From Mycobacterium sp. ITM-2016-00318 (lineage in GTDB: Bacteria; Actinomycetota; Actinomycetes; Mycobacteriales; Mycobacteriaceae): a stretch of DNA of 64,000 bases. Both the position numbers and the translations under genes were made by a program. Of the stretch, positions 1 through 8,905 are shown one piece after another. Below the pieces are notes generated by a model. That model saw only the letters and a list, made by a program, of their open reading frames with translations. It did not search any database and had not been told where the DNA came from. The stretch covers positions 3,720,001 to 3,784,000 of the forward strand of contig NZ_CP134400.1 in NCBI RefSeq assembly GCF_002968285.2. Direction: 5' to 3'. Each line of letters opens with the position of its first letter. Position 1 is the stretch's first letter.

Positions 1-680
1 CCGAGGTGCTTCGTCAGCGCGACGGTGTGGCCAAGCGACCAGAAGCCACTGCCGAGGAGCGAGACGTCAACGATCGACGGCTCACCGGTGCGCTCCCGCT
101 TGAGCAGCGCGGCCGCGATGCCGCCTGCGAGGTTCGTGCCGCTGATCGTGTCGCCATAAGCGGGTCCTGGCGGGCCGATCATTCCCGGCATGCCGGGCGG
201 GGTGATGGTCGCCGCCGTACCGGCGCGACACCAGAACGCGGTCATGTCGTAACCGCCCTTGACCGACTCCTCGCCGCGAGGGCCGAGTGCGCTGCCCCTG
301 GCGTAGACGATCTTGGGGTTGACGGCGCGGATGTCGTCGACGTCGATACCGAACTTCTCGCGGTGTCCGGGCAGGAAGCTGGTCAGAAAGACGTCGGCGC
401 GCTTGGCGAGCTCGAGCAGCACCTCCCTGCCTTCCGGCACCGACATGTCCAGGCCGATGCTGCGCTTGTTGCGGTTGGCGTGCTCGATGTTCGGGTTGGG
501 ATCGCCTTCGACGCGCAGCAGTCCCGTCTGGCGCAGTCCGCGCTGCGGGTCGCCGGTGATCGCGTGTTCGACCTTGATGACGTCGGCGCCCCACTCGGTC
601 AGCACCGCACCGGCCGATGGGACGAAGCCGTACATGGCAACCTCGAGGACCCGGATTCCTTCTAATGGTCTGGAAGCCAT
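1..680 (-). CDS. CaiB/BaiF family CoA-transferase, partial (C-terminus outside window)
   Basis: Class III acyl-CoA transferase, which would move CoA between carboxylic acids in the cytoplasm. Read leftwards from an ATG at 680, the protein opens with the family's N-terminal pattern (LEGIRVLEV, then GADVIKVE and NRNKRSIGLD) and continues through a glycine-rich GMPGMIGPPGPAYGD stretch and a conserved AGGIAAALLKRE segment. About 226 codons are present and the reading frame is still open at base 1, so the C-terminal part is missing because the window ends, not because the gene is broken. The start overlaps the aldehyde dehydrogenase stop (TGATG), so the two genes are translationally coupled. The natural acyl donor and acceptor cannot be told from sequence. 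Confidence 0.9.
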   Translation of the reverse strand, partial: MASRPLEGIRVLEVAMYGFVPSAGAVLTEWGADVIKVEHAITGDPQRGLRQTGLLRVEGDPNPNIEHANRNKRSIGLDMSVPEGREVLLELAKRADVFLTSFLPGHREKFGIDVDDIRAVNPKIVYARGSALGPRGEESVKGGYDMTAFWCRAGTAATITPPGMPGMIGPPGPAYGDTISGTNLAGGIAAALLKRERTGEPSIVDVSLLGSGFWSLGHTVALTKHL

Positions 681-2161
681 CAGCCGACCACCGTCGCGAT
701 CGTCTTGCGCTCGAGGAATTCTTCGAGTCCGGCGGCGCCCATCTCCCTACCGATGCCCGACTGCTTGTAGCCGCCGAACGGAGCATCGGGACCGAAGAAC
801 ATGCCGCCGTTGATCGACAGCGTTCCGGTGCGGATGCGGCGCGCCACCGCGAGCGCACGCTGCTCGCTGCCGAAGACGGCTCCCGAGAGGCCGTAGATCG
901 AGTTGTTGGCGATCCGCACTGCGTCGTCGTCATCGTCGTAACGGATCACGGCCAGCACGGGGCCGAACACCTCGTGCTGGGCGATCTCGCTGTCGGGATC
1001 GACGTCGGTGAGAAGTGTCGGCTTGTAGAAGAAGCCGGGGCTCACCTTTTCTCCGCCGGTGACCAGTGTCGCACCCGCTTCGACGGCGCGCTGCACCATG
1101 GCGTCGACCTTGTCGCGCTGCTTCTCGCTGATCAGCGGACCCGTATAGACGCCTTCTTCGGCGGGGTTGCCGTAGTTGACCACCCCGAAGTTGTTCTTCA
1201 GCTTCTCGACGATCTCGTCGTGGTGCTTGCTGGGCACCAGGATCCGCGTCGTGATCGCACAACCCTGACCGGAGTGGCTCGCCGTCGCGAACGCGGTGAA
1301 GAGGGCGGCCATGTCGAAGTCGCCGTCGTCGAGCACGATCGCCGCCGACTTCCCGCCGAGTTCGAGGAAGACGCGTTTGCACGTCTCGCTGGCCGCGGCC
1401 ATGATCGCGCGGCCGGTCGGCGTCGAACCGGTGAAGGTGACCATGTCGACGTCGGGACTCGTCGTCAGCGCGGCTCCGACCGCTGGGTCGGTACCGGACA
1501 GCACGTTGACCACACCGGCGGGGATATCGGTGTGTTCGGCGATCAGTTCGCCGAGCGCAAGCGTGATCAGCGGGGTGTCCGGGGCACCCTTCAGCACGAC
1601 GGTGCAGCCGGCCGCCAGCGCGGGCGCGAGCTTGGCGAGCGCGAGTTGCGTCGGGTAGTTGTACGCGATGATCGCCGCGACTACCCCGGCGGCCTCTTTC
1701 TCCACCCAACGGTGGTGCTGCATGCCGTGGCTCTCGCTGTTCCCGAGGTCTTCGGTCAGCGGGTAGGTCTTCAGCAGGTCTGCGTAGTAGCGGACGATCG
1801 CGATCGGGGCATCGAGTTGAGCGCCCGCGCACATCGCCGGCGTGGCACCGACCTCGGCGACGGTGAGCTCGGCGAGTTCGTCGCGGTGTTCGACGAGGGC
1901 CCGGTGCAATTGATCGAGGCAGCGGATCCGCAGGTCGGTGTCGGTGGACCAGTCGGTGGTGTCGAACGCCCGCCGCGCCGCGGCGACCGCCGCTTCGGCG
2001 TCGGCGACCGTTGCGTCGGGAGCGTGGCCGACGACCTCTTCGGTCGCGGGGTTGATGGAAGGAAACGTCGCTGACGTCTCCACCAAGGCTCCATCGATCA
2101 GCATCCGGCGGCCGGGCCTGCCCTCGGACGCTTGTTTCGAGATCGTCGACGCTTCCGTCAT
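680..2161 (-). CDS. NAD(P)-dependent aldehyde dehydrogenase
   Basis: Oxidises an aldehyde to a carboxylic acid, a cytosolic reaction; 493 residues is normal for the ALDH superfamily. The Rossmann glycine motif FTGSTPTGR is followed by the catalytic glutamate in FLELGGKS (E267) and the nucleophile in GQGCAITTR (C301); PFGGYKQSGIGRE near the end is a typical ALDH C-terminal motif. It begins the leftward operon whose next gene is a CoA-transferase, so the acid made here may be the one converted to a CoA thioester. The promoter lies in the 243-base region shared with the divergent SDR gene, where a GGAAACTTCATTCTC element sits 31 bases before the start. Substrate unknown. Confidence 0.95.
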   Translation of the reverse strand: MTEASTISKQASEGRPGRRMLIDGALVETSATFPSINPATEEVVGHAPDATVADAEAAVAAARRAFDTTDWSTDTDLRIRCLDQLHRALVEHRDELAELTVAEVGATPAMCAGAQLDAPIAIVRYYADLLKTYPLTEDLGNSESHGMQHHRWVEKEAAGVVAAIIAYNYPTQLALAKLAPALAAGCTVVLKGAPDTPLITLALGELIAEHTDIPAGVVNVLSGTDPAVGAALTTSPDVDMVTFTGSTPTGRAIMAAASETCKRVFLELGGKSAAIVLDDGDFDMAALFTAFATASHSGQGCAITTRILVPSKHHDEIVEKLKNNFGVVNYGNPAEEGVYTGPLISEKQRDKVDAMVQRAVEAGATLVTGGEKVSPGFFYKPTLLTDVDPDSEIAQHEVFGPVLAVIRYDDDDDAVRIANNSIYGLSGAVFGSEQRALAVARRIRTGTLSINGGMFFGPDAPFGGYKQSGIGREMGAAGLEEFLERKTIATVVG

Positions 2162-2191
2162 CCACCCTCCTCGGCAAAGTTCCAGTGTGAT

Positions 2192-2206
2192 GGAAACTTC
2201 ATTCTC
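2192..2206. promoter_or_regulatory. GRRAAY-N3-ATTCTC element before the aldehyde dehydrogenase
   Basis: GGAAACTTCATTCTC, 31 bases upstream of the aldehyde dehydrogenase start. It is an imperfect relative of the perfect GAGAA-N5-TTCTC palindromes at 23808 and 38573, matching 13 of 17 positions with the latter when the following AT is included. It is read here as a candidate operator; the binding protein is unknown. A further nested inverted repeat (TTCTCAT at 2202 and ATGAGAA at 2234) surrounds it. Confidence 0.45.
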
Positions 2207-2344
2207 ATGTTCGGCGAATCATACATTCGCGGGATGAGAACTCAAGAAAATGAAGATGGCCTAGTCATGTGGCCTGATGCCGACGCTCAGCGCGAAACGG
2301 ATGCGACAATCGGGTCTGTTCTGTCTTGCGATGCTACACAATGC

Positions 2345-2359
2345 GAGAGTACGGTTCTC
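2345..2359. promoter_or_regulatory. GAGAG-N5-TTCTC element before the SDR/P450 operon
   Basis: GAGAGTACGGTTCTC, followed by AT as at 2206 and 38587, 45 bases upstream of the SDR start at 2405. One mismatch separates it from the perfect GAGAA-N5-TTCTC palindrome. With the element at 2192 it places a copy in front of both arms of this divergent promoter. Confidence 0.45.
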
Positions 2360-2404
2360 ATAATCGGAAGGAAGGTTCTTGGCGACTGAGACGGGCGCGG
2401 TCAG

Positions 2405-3109
2405 ATGAAGACCGCGGTAGTCACCGGCGGCGGTTCGGGCATCGGCCAGGCCATCGCGAATCGACTGCGCTCCGACGGGTGTCACGTCGCCACCCTCGAC
2501 CTCGTCGCCTCCGATGAGAAGTTCGCGCATACCGCCGACGTGACCGACCGCGCGGCCGTCGAGTCCGCGCTGACCGCCGTCCGCGAGCAACTCGGCCCGG
2601 TGACCATCCTCGTGAACGCGGCAGGGATGGAGCGGTTCAAACGATTCACCGACCTCACGTTCTCCGACTTCAATCGCGTGATCGACGTCAACCTCAACGG
2701 CGTCTTCCACTGCGTCCAGGCGGTGTTGCCGGACATGGTCGAGGCCGGCTGGGGGCGGATCGTCAACATCTCCTCGTCCAGTGCCCAATCCGGACAACCC
2801 TTCATGTCCGCGTATGTGGCGGCCAAGGCCGCGGTGAACGGGCTGACGAAGTCGCTGGCGCTGGAATACGGGCCGATGGGCATCACCGTCAACGCGGTGC
2901 CCCCCGGGTTCATCGACACGCCGATGCTGCGTAAGTCCGAGGAACGCGGACTGCTCGGCGGAACCGTCGAGGAGCACATCGACCGGACTCCGGTGCGCCG
3001 GGTCGGCAGGCCCGAGGATATCGCCGCGGCGTGTGCGTTCCTGATCTCTGAAGAAGCCGGCTACATCACCGGTCAGATCCTCGGCGTCAACGGCGGCCGA
3101 AACACCTGA
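2405..3109 (+). CDS. Short-chain dehydrogenase/reductase (FabG-like)
   Basis: Classical SDR of 234 residues that would interconvert an alcohol and a ketone with NAD(P). It shows the cofactor motif TGGGSGIG at residues 7-14, NAAG, the catalytic serine in NISSSSAQ and the YVAAK tyrosine-lysine pair, plus the C-terminal GYITGQILGVNGG seen in FabG relatives. It is the first gene of a rightward operon with a mycofactocin-type SDR, a ferredoxin and a P450, so it probably oxidises a hydroxyl made by that P450. It resembles the SDR at 41164 (shared LVxxAG, AGWGRIV and SSSSAQ segments), suggesting parallel roles. Confidence 0.92.
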   Translation: MKTAVVTGGGSGIGQAIANRLRSDGCHVATLDLVASDEKFAHTADVTDRAAVESALTAVREQLGPVTILVNAAGMERFKRFTDLTFSDFNRVIDVNLNGVFHCVQAVLPDMVEAGWGRIVNISSSSAQSGQPFMSAYVAAKAAVNGLTKSLALEYGPMGITVNAVPPGFIDTPMLRKSEERGLLGGTVEEHIDRTPVRRVGRPEDIAAACAFLISEEAGYITGQILGVNGGRNT

Positions 3110-3131
3110 GCAGCAAGAAAGGACATCTCCA

Positions 3132-3992
3132 GTGGGACGCGTTCAAGGGAAAGTCGCCTTCGTCACCGGCGCAGGCCGCGGCCAGGGCCGCAGCCACGCG
3201 GTACGACTCGCCGAGGAGGGCGCCGACATCATCGCTGTCGACCGGTGCGAGGACTTCGCGACGATCGGCTATCCCATGGCCACTGCCGAAGACCTCGAAG
3301 AGACCGCCCGGTTCGTCGAGAAGACCGGACAGCGCTGTATCTCAGCCAAGGTCGACGTGAGCGACGTCGTCTCGCTGAGGTCGGTTCTCGACGACGGCGT
3401 CGCCGAACTGGGCAGGCTCGACGTCGTCGTCACCGCCGCCGGTATTGCAGGCATGAAGGGTTCGGCGGATCTGGCGGCCTGGGTAGACGTGATCAATACC
3501 AACCTGATCGGCACCATCAACGCCATCCAGGTCGCGCTGCCCCATCTCGGTGAGGGCGCCTCGATCATCGCGACGGGTTCCACCGCCGCGCTGATGGACG
3601 TCGGCAAGAACGACAACCCCGGCACCGATCCGGGCGGCTCGGCGTATCTGCACTCGAAGAGGCTGCTGTCGCAGTACGTGCACAGCCTCGCGGCCGAACT
3701 CGCGCCGCGGGGGATCCGCGCCAACGTCGTGCACCCGACGAACACCAACACACCTATGCTGCAGAGCGCGCCGATGTACAAGTCCTTCCGACCCGACCTG
3801 GAGAACCCGACGAAGGACGACGCCGAGCCGGTGTTCTACGTCCAGCAGGCCATGAAGGTGCCGTGGGTCGAGCCCGAGGACATTTCCAACATGGTTCTGT
3901 TCCTCGCCTCCGACGAAGCCCGCTACATCACCGGCACACAGCAGCGCGTTGACGCGGGCGGCTACCTGAAGTGGTACGACTACCACATCTGA
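3132..3992 (+). CDS. Mycofactocin-coupled-type SDR family oxidoreductase
   Basis: SDR of 286 residues starting at GTG after a good ribosome site (AAGAAAGGAC). The N-terminus has TGAGRGQGRSHA, and the long insert after the first strand (VDRCEDFATIGYPMATAEDL) is the hallmark of SDRs that keep a non-exchangeable NAD and pass electrons to mycofactocin. The catalytic tyrosine-lysine is in YLHSK, and the C-terminus ends with GTQQRVDAGGYLKWYDYH. Family knowledge predicts oxidation of a secondary alcohol with mycofactocin as electron acceptor; the mycofactocin biosynthesis genes are not in this window. It lies 22 bases after another SDR and just before a ferredoxin and P450. Confidence 0.9.
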   Translation: MGRVQGKVAFVTGAGRGQGRSHAVRLAEEGADIIAVDRCEDFATIGYPMATAEDLEETARFVEKTGQRCISAKVDVSDVVSLRSVLDDGVAELGRLDVVVTAAGIAGMKGSADLAAWVDVINTNLIGTINAIQVALPHLGEGASIIATGSTAALMDVGKNDNPGTDPGGSAYLHSKRLLSQYVHSLAAELAPRGIRANVVHPTNTNTPMLQSAPMYKSFRPDLENPTKDDAEPVFYVQQAMKVPWVEPEDISNMVLFLASDEARYITGTQQRVDAGGYLKWYDYHI

Positions 3993-4004
3993 CGGGAGGA
4001 CATC

Positions 4005-4199
4005 ATGAAGGTTTTCGTCGACTCGGAGCGCTGCCAGGGCCACACGCTGTGCGCCATGATCGCCCCGGATTCGTTCGAGCTCAGCGACATCGACGGCACC
4101 TCATCGCCGGTCAACGAGGTGGTCCCGCCCGACCAAGAAGGCGTGGTGCGCGAGGCCGCGCAGTCGTGCCCGGAGCAAGCCATCTCGATCGAAGAGTAA
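4005..4199 (+). CDS. Small ferredoxin (3Fe-4S type), P450 redox partner
   Basis: Acidic 64-residue protein with the arrangement CQGHTLC ... SCPEQAI, the three-cysteine spacing of actinobacterial [3Fe-4S] ferredoxins that pair with P450s. The residue that would be a fourth cysteine in a 4Fe-4S protein is absent (CAMIAP). It is preceded by GGAGG and lies 27 bases before a P450, so it very probably donates electrons to that enzyme. A ferredoxin reductase is not part of this operon. Confidence 0.92.
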   Translation: MKVFVDSERCQGHTLCAMIAPDSFELSDIDGTSSPVNEVVPPDQEGVVREAAQSCPEQAISIEE

Positions 4200-4226
4200 G
4201 ACCGAGATCAGTATTAGGGAGACACC

Positions 4227-5594
4227 TTGACCGTCGACGACATCAGCGCCGCCGACAGCGGTCGCAAGAAGAACAGGTACCACTTCGACCGACACACACC
4301 GGAGTACCGGCTGCAGTTCGAGAAGATCACCGAAGAGATGCAGGCCAAGTGCCCGATGGCGTGGTCGGACACCTATGACGGCCACTGGGTGGCCGCGGGC
4401 AGCAAGGAGGTCTTTGAACTGGCCCGCTGTCCCGTGGTGTCCAACGACCACGACATAAACAACGAGCGCAAGGGTTACCAGGGCATCACCATCCCGAAGG
4501 CGCAGCGGGCCACGGTCGTGCGCGGCGGCATCCTCGAGATGGACGAACCCGAACACAGCGTCTACCGCGGTGCGCTCAATCCCTACCTCTCCCCCGCTGC
4601 GGTCAAGCGGTGGCAACCGTTCGTCGACGAAATCACCAGGGCGGCACTCGACGAGAAGATCGAGTCCGGCCGCATCGACTTCGTCGACGATCTCGCCAAC
4701 ATCGTGCCCGCGGTCCTCACGCTGGCGATGATGGGCATCGAGTTGCAGAAATGGCCCGTGTACAGCGAACCTGCCCACCTCTCGGTGTCCACCCCGGAGC
4801 ACTCGCCCGACGCGCCCCGCGTCGCCGAGATGAACCGGCAGATGGGCATCGACATGATCAACACCATGATGGAGATCCGCGAGAATCCGCGGCCGGGTCT
4901 GGTGAACGCGCTGCTGCAACTGCGCATCGACGGTGAGCCCGCACCCGACCTGGAGATCCTTGGCAACCTGGGGCTGATAATCGGCGGCGGCTTCGACACC
5001 ACGACCGCGCTGACCGCGCACTCGCTGGAATGGTTGTCGGAGAACCCCGACCAGCGGGAGCTGCTCAGCCGTGAACGCGACACCCTGCTGAATCCGGCCA
5101 CCGAGGAGTTCCTGCGGTACTACACCCCGGCGCCGGGTGACGGCCGCACGTTCGCCGAAGACACCGCGTTCGAGGGCACCCGCTTCAAAGAGGGTGAGCG
5201 ACTGTGGATCTCCTGGGCGATGGCCAACCGCGACCCGGCGGTCTTCGAGAAGCCCAACGAAATCGTGATGGACCGGAAAGGCAACCGCCACTTCAGTTTC
5301 GGCATCGGCGTACACCGCTGTGTCGGGTCCAACGTGGCCCGCACCGTCTTCAAGTCGATGCTGACCGCTGTGCTCGACCGCATGCCGGACTACAAATGCG
5401 ATCCGGAGGGCACCGTGCACTACGAGACCATCGGGGTCATCCAGGGCATGAAGCACCTCCCCGCGACCTTCACCCCCGGCAAGCGGCTGGGTCCCGGACT
5501 GGACGAGACGCTCGACAAACTCCAGCGCATCTGCGTCGAGCAGGAACTCGCCCGGCCCATCACCGAGCGCAAGGAAGCCGCCGTAATCGACTGA
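4227..5594 (+). CDS. Cytochrome P450
   Basis: 455-residue soluble P450 monooxygenase beginning at TTG behind a GGGAGA ribosome site. The I-helix oxygen-activation motif is GGGFDTTT (about 253-260), the K-helix is EEFLRY, and the haem-binding loop is FGIGVHRCVGSN with the thiolate ligand C365. It carries a C-terminal tail of about 40 residues beyond the usual end (GPGLDETLDKLQRICVEQEL region). Encoded with its own ferredoxin and two SDRs, it likely hydroxylates a hydrophobic substrate that the SDRs then oxidise. I cannot assign a CYP family with certainty. Confidence 0.95.
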   Translation: MTVDDISAADSGRKKNRYHFDRHTPEYRLQFEKITEEMQAKCPMAWSDTYDGHWVAAGSKEVFELARCPVVSNDHDINNERKGYQGITIPKAQRATVVRGGILEMDEPEHSVYRGALNPYLSPAAVKRWQPFVDEITRAALDEKIESGRIDFVDDLANIVPAVLTLAMMGIELQKWPVYSEPAHLSVSTPEHSPDAPRVAEMNRQMGIDMINTMMEIRENPRPGLVNALLQLRIDGEPAPDLEILGNLGLIIGGGFDTTTALTAHSLEWLSENPDQRELLSRERDTLLNPATEEFLRYYTPAPGDGRTFAEDTAFEGTRFKEGERLWISWAMANRDPAVFEKPNEIVMDRKGNRHFSFGIGVHRCVGSNVARTVFKSMLTAVLDRMPDYKCDPEGTVHYETIGVIQGMKHLPATFTPGKRLGPGLDETLDKLQRICVEQELARPITERKEAAVID

Positions 5595-5661
5595 TATTGA
5601 CCAAAATGTGTGGCGACGTGATTTGATAGGCAGCCGTCGGGATGAGATGGATGGAGGGACC

Positions 5662-6099
5662 ATGAAGTCGGTCATGGTCATGAGTTTCGTCGCGGCCCTA
5701 TCCGCGGTCGCGTCGCTGCTTGCCCCGCCTGCCCAGGCCATGATGCAGCCTGGGAATTACGATGTGCTGACGAACAGATATACCCAAGCTTCGTGGGCAT
5801 GGTTCGTTTCGAATTGTCAGCCCACCGCCCCGGACTGCGTGGACGTCAGCGCGATCCCGCGATTGAAGTTCTATGCCTACTACGACGGCGACGCGCACCT
5901 TGTCAACGGCCGCTACACCTTGACCGTGGACGTCAATGATGGCTTGCGCTGCCTGCCTGGTTACAGTATGCCGACCCGTGACACGTACACCTGGGACGCC
6001 GTCACGCTGGCAGGCGAGATCAACTCCGTCTACGACGTCGGCTGCTTCGGCGGCCCCCCGGGAACGCAGTTCTGGACGTTCGCGCTGCGAAGGCTCTGA
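5662..6099 (+). CDS. Small exported protein of unknown function
   Basis: 145-residue protein starting at the ATG after GGAGGGACC. An N-terminal signal peptide (MKSVMVMSFVAALSAV..., cleavage likely after PPAQA near residue 27) predicts secretion. The mature part contains four cysteines (NCQPTAPDC, RCLPGY, GCFGG) that could form two disulfides outside the cell, and many aromatic residues. It resembles the small secreted hypothetical proteins common in mycobacteria; no function is recognisable. It converges on the amidase gene with only four bases between the stop codons. Confidence 0.8.
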   Translation: MKSVMVMSFVAALSAVASLLAPPAQAMMQPGNYDVLTNRYTQASWAWFVSNCQPTAPDCVDVSAIPRLKFYAYYDGDAHLVNGRYTLTVDVNDGLRCLPGYSMPTRDTYTWDAVTLAGEINSVYDVGCFGGPPGTQFWTFALRRL

Positions 6100-6103
6100 C
6101 GAC

Positions 6104-7558
6104 TCAGACTCCCGGCGGCGCGACGAACCCGCCGAGCACCTCTTCGATGAGCCGTCCGACGGCGAGCGTCGTGCGGTCCTCGAGGTAGGGTCCGACGATC
6201 TGCACACCGACCGGCAGACCCGACGCCGTGCGGCCGACGGGAACCACGGTTGCGGGGAGATGTGCCAACGTCGCCAGCGCCACCCACGCCATCAGATCGG
6301 TGTAGGGCCGGAGTCCGCCGTTGACCTGAATCACCCGCTCCGGGAACGGCTCACTGTGATCGTGCGGTATCGCGGGCACCATCGCCACCGGCATCAACAG
6401 GGCGTCGACGCCGGCGAAGTACTCCGCCATCAGTGCACGCAACTGCTCCCGTTTCTCGCTGGCGAACACCCAGTCCCGGTAGCGCTGGGTGGCGAAGCGG
6501 GCCGTCCGCGCGAGCGGCCGGTCGTCCTCGTCGGACAGTGAGTCGGCCAGCGTGACCATGTTGTCGAACGAACGCTTGTCCATCGTGGACAGCAGGATCG
6601 GATACAGAAACTGCTGATACAGCCGCACCACATCGGGCAGCACGACGGCAGGTCGTGCGTCGACGACTCGAGCACCTGCATCGTGCAGCGCATCGGCGGC
6701 CGCCGCGAGCACCCTCGAGACCTCGGAGTCGACCGGGTAGGCCGGATCGTCGAGCCAGAACGCCAGCCGTAGATCGTCGCCGAGCGTCGTCGCGCGGGGC
6801 GCAGGCAGCTTTAGCCGCCATCCGACGGCGGCGTGGCCCGCCGGGCCGGCAAGCACCCCGATTGCGAGCTCGAGGTCTGTGACGTCACGCGCCAAGGGCC
6901 CCATGACGGCAAGGTCGGTGGTCGACAGCGTGCCCGGCGCGGGCGGCAGGTGACCCGCCTGCGAGACCACGCCCCACGTCGTCTTGTGGCCGCACACGCC
7001 GCACCAGCTCGCCGGGAAGCGGATCGAGCCACCGATGTCGCTGCCCAGCTCGAGCGCCGTCATGCCGGTGGCCACGGCCGCCGCGGCGCCGCCCGACGAA
7101 CCACCGGTGCTACGTGCGGTGTCCCATGGGTTGTTGCTGGTGCCGAAGATCGCGTTGTAGGTCTGCCAGTCACCGGCCAGCGTCGGCGTATTCGTCTTGC
7201 CGAAGATGACCGCTCCTGCGCGGCGCAGCCTTCCGACCGCCTCGGCGTCGCGGTCGGGCACGTGGTCCCAGGCGGGCAGCCCGCACGTCGTCCGCATCCC
7301 CGCGGTCTGATAGGTGTCCTTGACCGTCATCGGCACGCCGTGCAGCGCGCCGACGTCGTCGCCGCGAGCCAGCGACGCGTCGGCGGCGTCTGCGGCGATG
7401 CGTGCACCGTCGGGATCGAGCGTGACGACGGCGTTCAGCGGCGGGTTGAGGGATTCGACACGGGTCAGGTAGTGCTCCAGCAACTCACGGCTCGACAGTT
7501 CTCGGCGCTTGATGGCCTTGGCCAGCGCATGTGCGGGCTGTAAACCGATGTCAGACAT
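6104..7558 (-). CDS. Amidase (amidase-signature family)
   Basis: 484-residue hydrolase of carboxamide or related bonds. The Ser-cisSer-Lys triad is visible: K80 in VPMTVKDTY, the cis-serine in TGGSSGGAAAA (about S155) and the nucleophile in SDIGGSIRFPA (S178). The ATG at 7558 is chosen because the family N-terminus (QPAHALAKAIKRRELSSREL) starts immediately after it and an AAAGGG ribosome site precedes it; the open frame upstream only shadows the P450 on the other strand. It is transcribed divergently from that P450, so a role in the same pathway is possible but unproven. Confidence 0.93.
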   Translation of the reverse strand: MSDIGLQPAHALAKAIKRRELSSRELLEHYLTRVESLNPPLNAVVTLDPDGARIAADAADASLARGDDVGALHGVPMTVKDTYQTAGMRTTCGLPAWDHVPDRDAEAVGRLRRAGAVIFGKTNTPTLAGDWQTYNAIFGTSNNPWDTARSTGGSSGGAAAAVATGMTALELGSDIGGSIRFPASWCGVCGHKTTWGVVSQAGHLPPAPGTLSTTDLAVMGPLARDVTDLELAIGVLAGPAGHAAVGWRLKLPAPRATTLGDDLRLAFWLDDPAYPVDSEVSRVLAAAADALHDAGARVVDARPAVVLPDVVRLYQQFLYPILLSTMDKRSFDNMVTLADSLSDEDDRPLARTARFATQRYRDWVFASEKREQLRALMAEYFAGVDALLMPVAMVPAIPHDHSEPFPERVIQVNGGLRPYTDLMAWVALATLAHLPATVVPVGRTASGLPVGVQIVGPYLEDRTTLAVGRLIEEVLGGFVAPPGV

Positions 7559-7630
7559 GCGAAACGCCCTTTCTTTTAAGCAAAGAGTACAAACAGCCCG
7601 AACGCGTTCCGGCGCTGAAACACTGAACCG

Positions 7631-8836
7631 GTGACGGTAAGCACCGGTAACGATGTCTACTACGACCCCTATGACGTCGAGCTCAATGCCGATCCGTATC
7701 CGATGTTCCGCCGGATCCGCGAAGAGGCCCCGCTCTATTTCAATGAGCGGCACGGCTTCTATGCGCTCAGCCGGTACGACGACGTCGACGCCGCGCTGCA
7801 CGACCACGAGACGTTCAGCTCCGCGCGCGGTGCGGTGCTGGAGATCATTCAGTCGGGCATGGAGATCCCGTCGGGCACCTTGATCTTCGAGGACCCGCCG
7901 ATCCACAACACTCACCGCCAGCTGCTGTCGCGGATCTTCACGCCGCGCAAGGTCGCGGCGCTGGAGCCGAAGATCCGCGAGTTCACCGCACGCTGCCTGG
8001 ATCCGTTGGTCGGCACGGGCCGGTTCGACTTCGTGCGCGACCTCGGCGCGCTGATGCCGATGAAGGTCATTCTGATGCTGCTCGGCATTCCCGAGGAGGA
8101 CCAGACCCATGTCGTGGAGCACGGCGACTCGACGCTGCGCACGCAGCGCGGCGGCAAGATGACCGAGAACCCCGACGGCGTCATCGCCACCGGTGAGGTG
8201 TTCGCGTCCTACATCGACTGGCGCGCCGACCATCCCTCAGACGACATCATGACCGAATTGTTGACGGCGGAGTTCGCCGACGAGACCGGTGTCACGCGCA
8301 GGCTGGGTCGCGACGAACTGCTGCTGTATCTGCAGGTGATCGCGACGGCAGGCAGCGAGACGACGACACGGCTGTTGGGCTGGGCGGGCAAGGTGCTGGC
8401 CGAGCATCCCGATCAGCGCCGCGAGTTGGCGGCAAACAGGACGCTGCTGCCTGCCGGGATCGAGGAGCTGCTGCGCTTCGAGCCGCCCGCGCCGCATGTC
8501 AGCCGCTACGTGACGCGCGACATGCAGTACTACGGCCAGACGGTGCCCGCGGGCAGCGCGATGATGCTGATCGTCGGCGCCGCGAATCGCGATCCCCGCC
8601 GGTTCGGTGAGGACAGCGAAGAGTTCAACATCCACCGCGAACCTCACCAGCACCTCGCCTTCGGGCTGGGCACCCACTTCTGCCTCGGCAACGCGTTGGC
8701 CCGCCTTGAGGGTCGCATCGCGCTCGACGAGATCCTCGACAGATTTCCCAAGTGGGACGTCGACCTGACCGACGCCGAGCTCAGCCCGACGTCGACAGTG
8801 CGCGGCTGGGAGTCGATGCCGGCCGTGTTCGGATGA
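7631..8836 (+). CDS. Cytochrome P450
   Basis: 401-residue P450 starting at GTG. It has the I-helix ATAGSETTT, K-helix EELLRFE, the NRDPRRFGEDSEEF segment and the haem loop FGLGTHFCLGNALAR with C351 as iron ligand. It heads an operon with an enoyl-CoA hydratase, a double CoA-transferase, an SDR and a phosphotransferase-like gene, which suggests it starts oxidation of a substrate later degraded as a CoA ester. No ferredoxin gene is adjacent, so it must use one from elsewhere. Confidence 0.95.
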   Translation: MTVSTGNDVYYDPYDVELNADPYPMFRRIREEAPLYFNERHGFYALSRYDDVDAALHDHETFSSARGAVLEIIQSGMEIPSGTLIFEDPPIHNTHRQLLSRIFTPRKVAALEPKIREFTARCLDPLVGTGRFDFVRDLGALMPMKVILMLLGIPEEDQTHVVEHGDSTLRTQRGGKMTENPDGVIATGEVFASYIDWRADHPSDDIMTELLTAEFADETGVTRRLGRDELLLYLQVIATAGSETTTRLLGWAGKVLAEHPDQRRELAANRTLLPAGIEELLRFEPPAPHVSRYVTRDMQYYGQTVPAGSAMMLIVGAANRDPRRFGEDSEEFNIHREPHQHLAFGLGTHFCLGNALARLEGRIALDEILDRFPKWDVDLTDAELSPTSTVRGWESMPAVFG

Positions 8837-8905
8837 GTAATCGTGCTGTCCGCAAGTGTGACCGCCGCTGGCCAGTCAAGTAGGACGAGATAGAGGGAGA
8901 TTCGC

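Noticed and set aside
617..2074. Long open frame on the upper strand over the aldehyde dehydrogenase
   Set aside because: Its translation is rich in repeated R, V, G and D without any motif; it is the codon-bias shadow of a clear ALDH gene.
2202..2240. Nested inverted repeat (TTCTCAT ... ATGAGAA, GCGAAT ... ATTCGC) as a separate operator
   Set aside because: The two dyads have different centres and overlap the better-supported GGAAACTTCATTCTC element; not convincing on its own.
7559..8233. Extension of the amidase frame across the divergent P450
   Set aside because: The amidase N-terminal motif and ribosome site are at 7558; the extra part mirrors the P450 coding sequence and is low complexity.
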